A DNA stretch of 31,005 nt, taken from IMG/VR virus record IMGVR_UViG_3300032316_000255, positions 1 to 31,005 of that record, one strand, 5' to 3'. Each line of letters opens with the position of its first letter. The stretch's first letter is position 1. The position numbers and the translations under genes were made by a program. Under the pieces are notes generated by a model. It searched no databases, was not told where the DNA came from, and saw nothing but the letters and a program-made list of their open reading frames with translations. Of this stretch, positions 28,632 through 31,005 are shown one piece after another. The DNA is from a virus.

Positions 28632-29177
28632 ATGGCTTTCTATGCAGATGGTGGCTTTAGTTCCATCCCCCATGAGCCGCGCGAAATACGGGCAACCGAA
28701 GCACGGCTAGAAAAGATTTACGAAGCCGCTAAACGCGGACTCAAAGGCGACGCACTGGCGTTAGCTTCTGGGATGCTGCCGACTGAGTATCGGCGGTTAA
28801 TACAGCTCGACCCGATAGCGGAGTATGCAGAGATCAAAGGCCGCGCTGAAGGTGAGATGGAAATGGCTGATGTGTTGCGTAATGCGGCTATAGCTGGCGA
28901 CACCAAAGCGGCGTTAGATGTGCTAAAGCATGTTCACAACTGGGTAGCCAAACAGGCTGTCAGCGTAGAGGTTAACCAGACGATCAGCATCACGGCGGCG
29001 CTACAAGAAGCGCAACAGCGCGTGATTGAAGGGCAGATCATAGATGCAAACGACTATATACAGCCCGGAGGAAGAACAGCGTTTGATGGCGACGCTGTGG
29101 AATCCAGCGCTGAAAAACGACCCGCTGGCCTTCGTCAGATTAGCGTTCCCGTGGAAGAAACCGAATACGCCCCTTGA
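28632..29177 (+). CDS. Small terminase subunit
   Basis: This is a 181-residue protein from the ATG at 28632 (MAFYADGGFSSIPHEPREIR). The open frame starts 26 codons earlier at a TTG, but that part is hydrophobic and includes the T-rich promoter-like sequence, so I reject it. Residues 20-60 (EARLEKIYEAAKRGLKGDAL, then SGMLPTEYRRLIQLDP) look like the DNA-binding helix-turn-helix of small terminases. Residues 65-125 (KGRAEGEMEMADVLRNAAIA, then GDTKAALDVLKHV) form the oligomerisation helices. It would bind the packaging site and regulate the large subunit. The large terminase gene starts inside its 3' end, with a 134-base overlap in another frame. No ribosome-binding site is seen upstream. Confidence 0.82.
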   Translation: MAFYADGGFSSIPHEPREIRATEARLEKIYEAAKRGLKGDALALASGMLPTEYRRLIQLDPIAEYAEIKGRAEGEMEMADVLRNAAIAGDTKAALDVLKHVHNWVAKQAVSVEVNQTISITAALQEAQQRVIEGQIIDANDYIQPGGRTAFDGDAVESSAEKRPAGLRQISVPVEETEYAP

Positions 29178-30570
29178 GCACTTCGAGGGGCCGCGTAAAT
29201 GGCAGCGGGAAATTCTGACAGAATTACGCGAGCACATCAAAGCAAACAACGGCAAGATAGACTTTGAGACGCTGCGGATGGCGGTGTCATCGGGGCGCGG
29301 AATTGGTAAGTCTGCCCTCGTTAGCTGGCTGACGATCTGGATGCTGACCACGCGGATCGGCTCAACGACCATTGTGTCGGCTAACTCCGAAGCGCAGCTC
29401 CGTAGCGTCACTTGGGCTGAGATCACCAAGTGGTTGAGTATGTCGATACACAGTCACTGGTTCGAGGTATCCGCAACGCGAGTGCTACCGGCGAAGTGGA
29501 TAGCGGAGCTGGTCGAACGAGATCTGAAAATGGGAACACGCTATTGGGGCGTAGAAGGGCGGTTGTGGAGTGCAGAGAATCCTGACGCATATGCTGGCGT
29601 GCACAACTTCGCGGGTGTCATGCTGGTATTCGATGAGGCGAGCGGAATTGATGATAGTATCTGGTCAGTTGCAGCGGGCTTTTTTACGGAAAATACCCCT
29701 AATCGCTTTTGGTTGTGCTTCAGCAACCCCCGTCGTAACTCTGGTTACTTTTATGAGTGTTTTAACTCCAAGCGAGACTTTTGGCGAAATAAAATTGTCG
29801 ATGCCAGATCTGTCGAAGGCACGGATAAAGCCGTCTACCAACAGATCATTGACGAGTATGGCCCCGACTCAAGCGCAGCCCACGTCGAGGTCTACGGTCA
29901 GTTCCCCAACGCCAGCGACGACCAGTTCATCGGAAACGCGTTGGTTGACGAGGCAATGGAACGTCCCGCTATATCCGACCAGTCCGCGCCCATCGTGGTC
30001 GGAGTGGATCCAGCACGCTTTGGTGCCGACGCTACCGTAATAGCGATACGGCAGGGCCGCGACATACTGAGCATCCGACGACACCGTGGCGACGACACGA
30101 TGGAAGTCGTGGGCCGCGTGATCGACGTGATCGAAGAGTATAAGCCTGCGCTGGTCGTGATCGACGAGGGCGGACTCGGCGCAGGCGTCGTGGATCGGCT
30201 GAAGGAACAGCGCTACAAGGTGCGAGGCGTAAACTTCGGCAACAAGTCAACGAAGCCCATGATGTATGGCAACAAACGCGCAGAGATGTGGGGCGCGATG
30301 AAGGACTGGCTGAAAGACGCCTCCATACCGAAGGACAGGTATCTAAAGTCAGACCTGATCGGGCCTATGATGAAGCCCGACAGTAAGGGAACGATATTCT
30401 TAGAGTCTAAGAAAGATATGAAGTCGCGAGGTCTGGCCTCCCCAGACGCAGCGGATGCTATAGCGGTGACGTTCGCATTTCCTGTCGCCAGACGCGAGCA
30501 ACGAGTAGACAACCAGCGCCGCGTCAGCTATGGTCAAGGCTCCGCATCGTCTGGATGGATGGCTTCATAA
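29044..30570 (+). CDS. Large terminase subunit (packaging ATPase/nuclease)
   Basis: This is a 508-residue protein. The ATPase half has Walker A SSGRGIGKSAL (Lys89), Walker B VMLVFDEAS (Asp197, Glu198) and the coupling segment FWLCFSNPRRNSGYF. The nuclease half has the RNase H-like acidic residues GVDPARFGAD (Asp322), VVIDEGGLG (Asp374) and ASPDAADAIAVTFA (Asp468, Asp471). All catalytic residues are present. It would cut concatemers and pump DNA into the procapsid. The opening (MATLWNPALKNDPLAFVRLAFPW) is typical of this terminase group. The ATG at 29044 gives a 134-base overlap with the small subunit. A later start is possible but would lose conserved residues soon after. Its TAA overlaps the next ATG (TAATG). 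Confidence 0.95.
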   Translation: MQTTIYSPEEEQRLMATLWNPALKNDPLAFVRLAFPWKKPNTPLEHFEGPRKWQREILTELREHIKANNGKIDFETLRMAVSSGRGIGKSALVSWLTIWMLTTRIGSTTIVSANSEAQLRSVTWAEITKWLSMSIHSHWFEVSATRVLPAKWIAELVERDLKMGTRYWGVEGRLWSAENPDAYAGVHNFAGVMLVFDEASGIDDSIWSVAAGFFTENTPNRFWLCFSNPRRNSGYFYECFNSKRDFWRNKIVDARSVEGTDKAVYQQIIDEYGPDSSAAHVEVYGQFPNASDDQFIGNALVDEAMERPAISDQSAPIVVGVDPARFGADATVIAIRQGRDILSIRRHRGDDTMEVVGRVIDVIEEYKPALVVIDEGGLGAGVVDRLKEQRYKVRGVNFGNKSTKPMMYGNKRAEMWGAMKDWLKDASIPKDRYLKSDLIGPMMKPDSKGTIFLESKKDMKSRGLASPDAADAIAVTFAFPVARREQRVDNQRRVSYGQGSASSGWMAS

Positions 30571-30821
30571 TGGTATCGTTATCGGTAGGCCGTGGCGAGA
30601 AACTGTCCACGAAGGCTGGCGCTGGTTTGACCGCTAAAGGTCGTGCTAAGTATAACAAGGCCACTGGCAGCAAGCTGAAAGCACCTGCACCTAATCCAAA
30701 GACTAAAGCGGATGAAGGACGTAAAAAATCCTTTTGCTCAAGAATGGCGGGTGTAGTCGCTAAATCGAAAAACGCTGACCGCGCTAAAGCATCAATGAAA
30801 AGGTGGAACTGTGGCAAGTAA
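30570..30821 (+). CDS. DUF6321-like small basic phage protein
   Basis: This is an 83-residue protein from the ATG that overlaps the terminase stop (TAATG). The frame is open further upstream, but only inside the terminase gene. GLTAKGRAKYNKATGSKLKA, then PNPKTKADEGRKKSFCSRMA and ASMKRWNCGK contain the (R)KKSFCxRM signature and the terminal R-W-N-C that are common to DUF6321-type phage proteins. It is strongly basic, with two Cys, and probably binds nucleic acid or acts in the head. The function is not known to me. The next gene starts inside its end at a GTG. Confidence 0.8.
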   Translation: MVSLSVGRGEKLSTKAGAGLTAKGRAKYNKATGSKLKAPAPNPKTKADEGRKKSFCSRMAGVVAKSKNADRAKASMKRWNCGK

Positions 30822-30960
30822 GCCGGGACTTTACAGTAATATTCACGCAAAGAAAGCACGCATCGCAGCCGGATCGGGCGAGAAGATGCGTAAGGTTGGG
30901 GCTAAAGGCGCACCAACAGCCAAGGCGTTCAAAGAATCCGCCAAGACGAGGAAGAAATAA
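30811..30960 (+). CDS. Conserved small basic phage protein (49 aa)
   Basis: The frame from the GTG at 30811 reads MASKPGLYSNIHAKKARIAA, then GSGEKMRKVGAKGAPTAKAF and KESAKTRKK. The pattern GLYxNIHAKxxRIxxGSGExMRxxGxxGAPT is common in phage genomes beside terminase or portal genes; its role is unknown. It is very basic and short, with AAGGTGG upstream, an 11-base overlap with the previous gene and a TAATG junction with the next. Confidence 0.78.
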   Translation: MASKPGLYSNIHAKKARIAAGSGEKMRKVGAKGAPTAKAFKESAKTRKK

Positions 30961-31005
30961 TGGCGAATACTAAGCCAATCGGCGTCGCCTATGAAGATCA
31001 AGATA
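30960..31005 (+). CDS. Partial gene cut by the window end
   Basis: Only the first 15 codons are present: MANTKPIGVAYEDQD. This N-terminus is a recurrent opening of phage structural or head-associated proteins. It resembles that of the protein at 2462 (M-x-N-T-K-x-x-G-V-A). The ATG overlaps the previous stop (TAATG). The portal gene, which is missing from the window, would be expected close downstream. Confidence 0.6.
   Translation, partial: MANTKPIGVAYEDQD

Overview
The window is most of the genome of a short-tailed, P22-like dsDNA phage that infects a Gram-negative host. The evidence is a P22-type coat protein, the gp4 and gp10 tail-machine proteins, three consecutive ejection-protein-like genes, a terminase pair, and a lysis cassette with a two-component spanin. 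The host is perhaps an alphaproteobacterium (GH108 endolysin, GC-rich GCGC-heavy coding style), but that is a guess. I see no integrase, excisionase, CI-like repressor, tRNA, CRISPR or insertion sequence. Both ends cut through genes. The scaffold gene at the left edge and the terminase block at the right edge suggest a circular or permuted genome opened between the packaging genes and the scaffold, with the portal gene just outside the window.

Layout: (1) 1-13467, rightward late morphogenesis: scaffold, coat, two small beta-rich virion proteins each preceded by an intergenic hairpin, gp4-like, gp10-like, a virion protein, a collagen-like/collar tail fibre, a small Cys protein, and three large ejection-type proteins. 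(2) 13473-14839, lysis: membrane/coiled-coil protein, GH108 muramidase, small holin-like protein, and overlapping i-spanin and o-spanin. (3) 16874-14729, leftward: VRR-NUC nuclease, SNF2-type helicase, a small unknown and a DUF6378-like protein. These converge on the lysis genes. (4) 16939-25226, rightward replication operon: DUF2800 Cas4/AddB-like nuclease, SSB-like protein, HTH protein, unknowns, family A DNA polymerase, PAPS-reductase-like protein and primase-helicase. (5) 25326-25914, a divergent pair of small unknowns whose start codons overlap. (6) 28013-25912, a leftward operon of about nine very small genes, including two DNA-binding proteins (sigma-4/LuxR-type HTH and a lone DnaA domain IV), closed by a strong terminator. 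(7) 28014-28631, a non-coding region with about ten copies of a CCCTA motif in opposing arms around an 83% A+T core, the best replication-origin candidate. (8) 28632 to the end, packaging: small and large terminase followed by small conserved phage genes.

The genes combine a P22-style virion with a replication set (DUF2800, SSB-like, Pol A, primase-helicase, VRR-NUC, SNF2) that is familiar from many unrelated phages. The divergent promoter region at 16875-16938 and the intergenic region at 28014-28631 are the two regulatory hubs. Within operons almost every junction is an ATGA, TAATG or short-overlap type, so translational coupling is probably the rule. The items most worth following up are the inverted iteron-like origin with the DnaA-domain-IV protein beside it, the two nine-unit 11-residue arrays in the first ejection protein, and the recurring 10-mer TGTAATAAAT at early-gene leaders.
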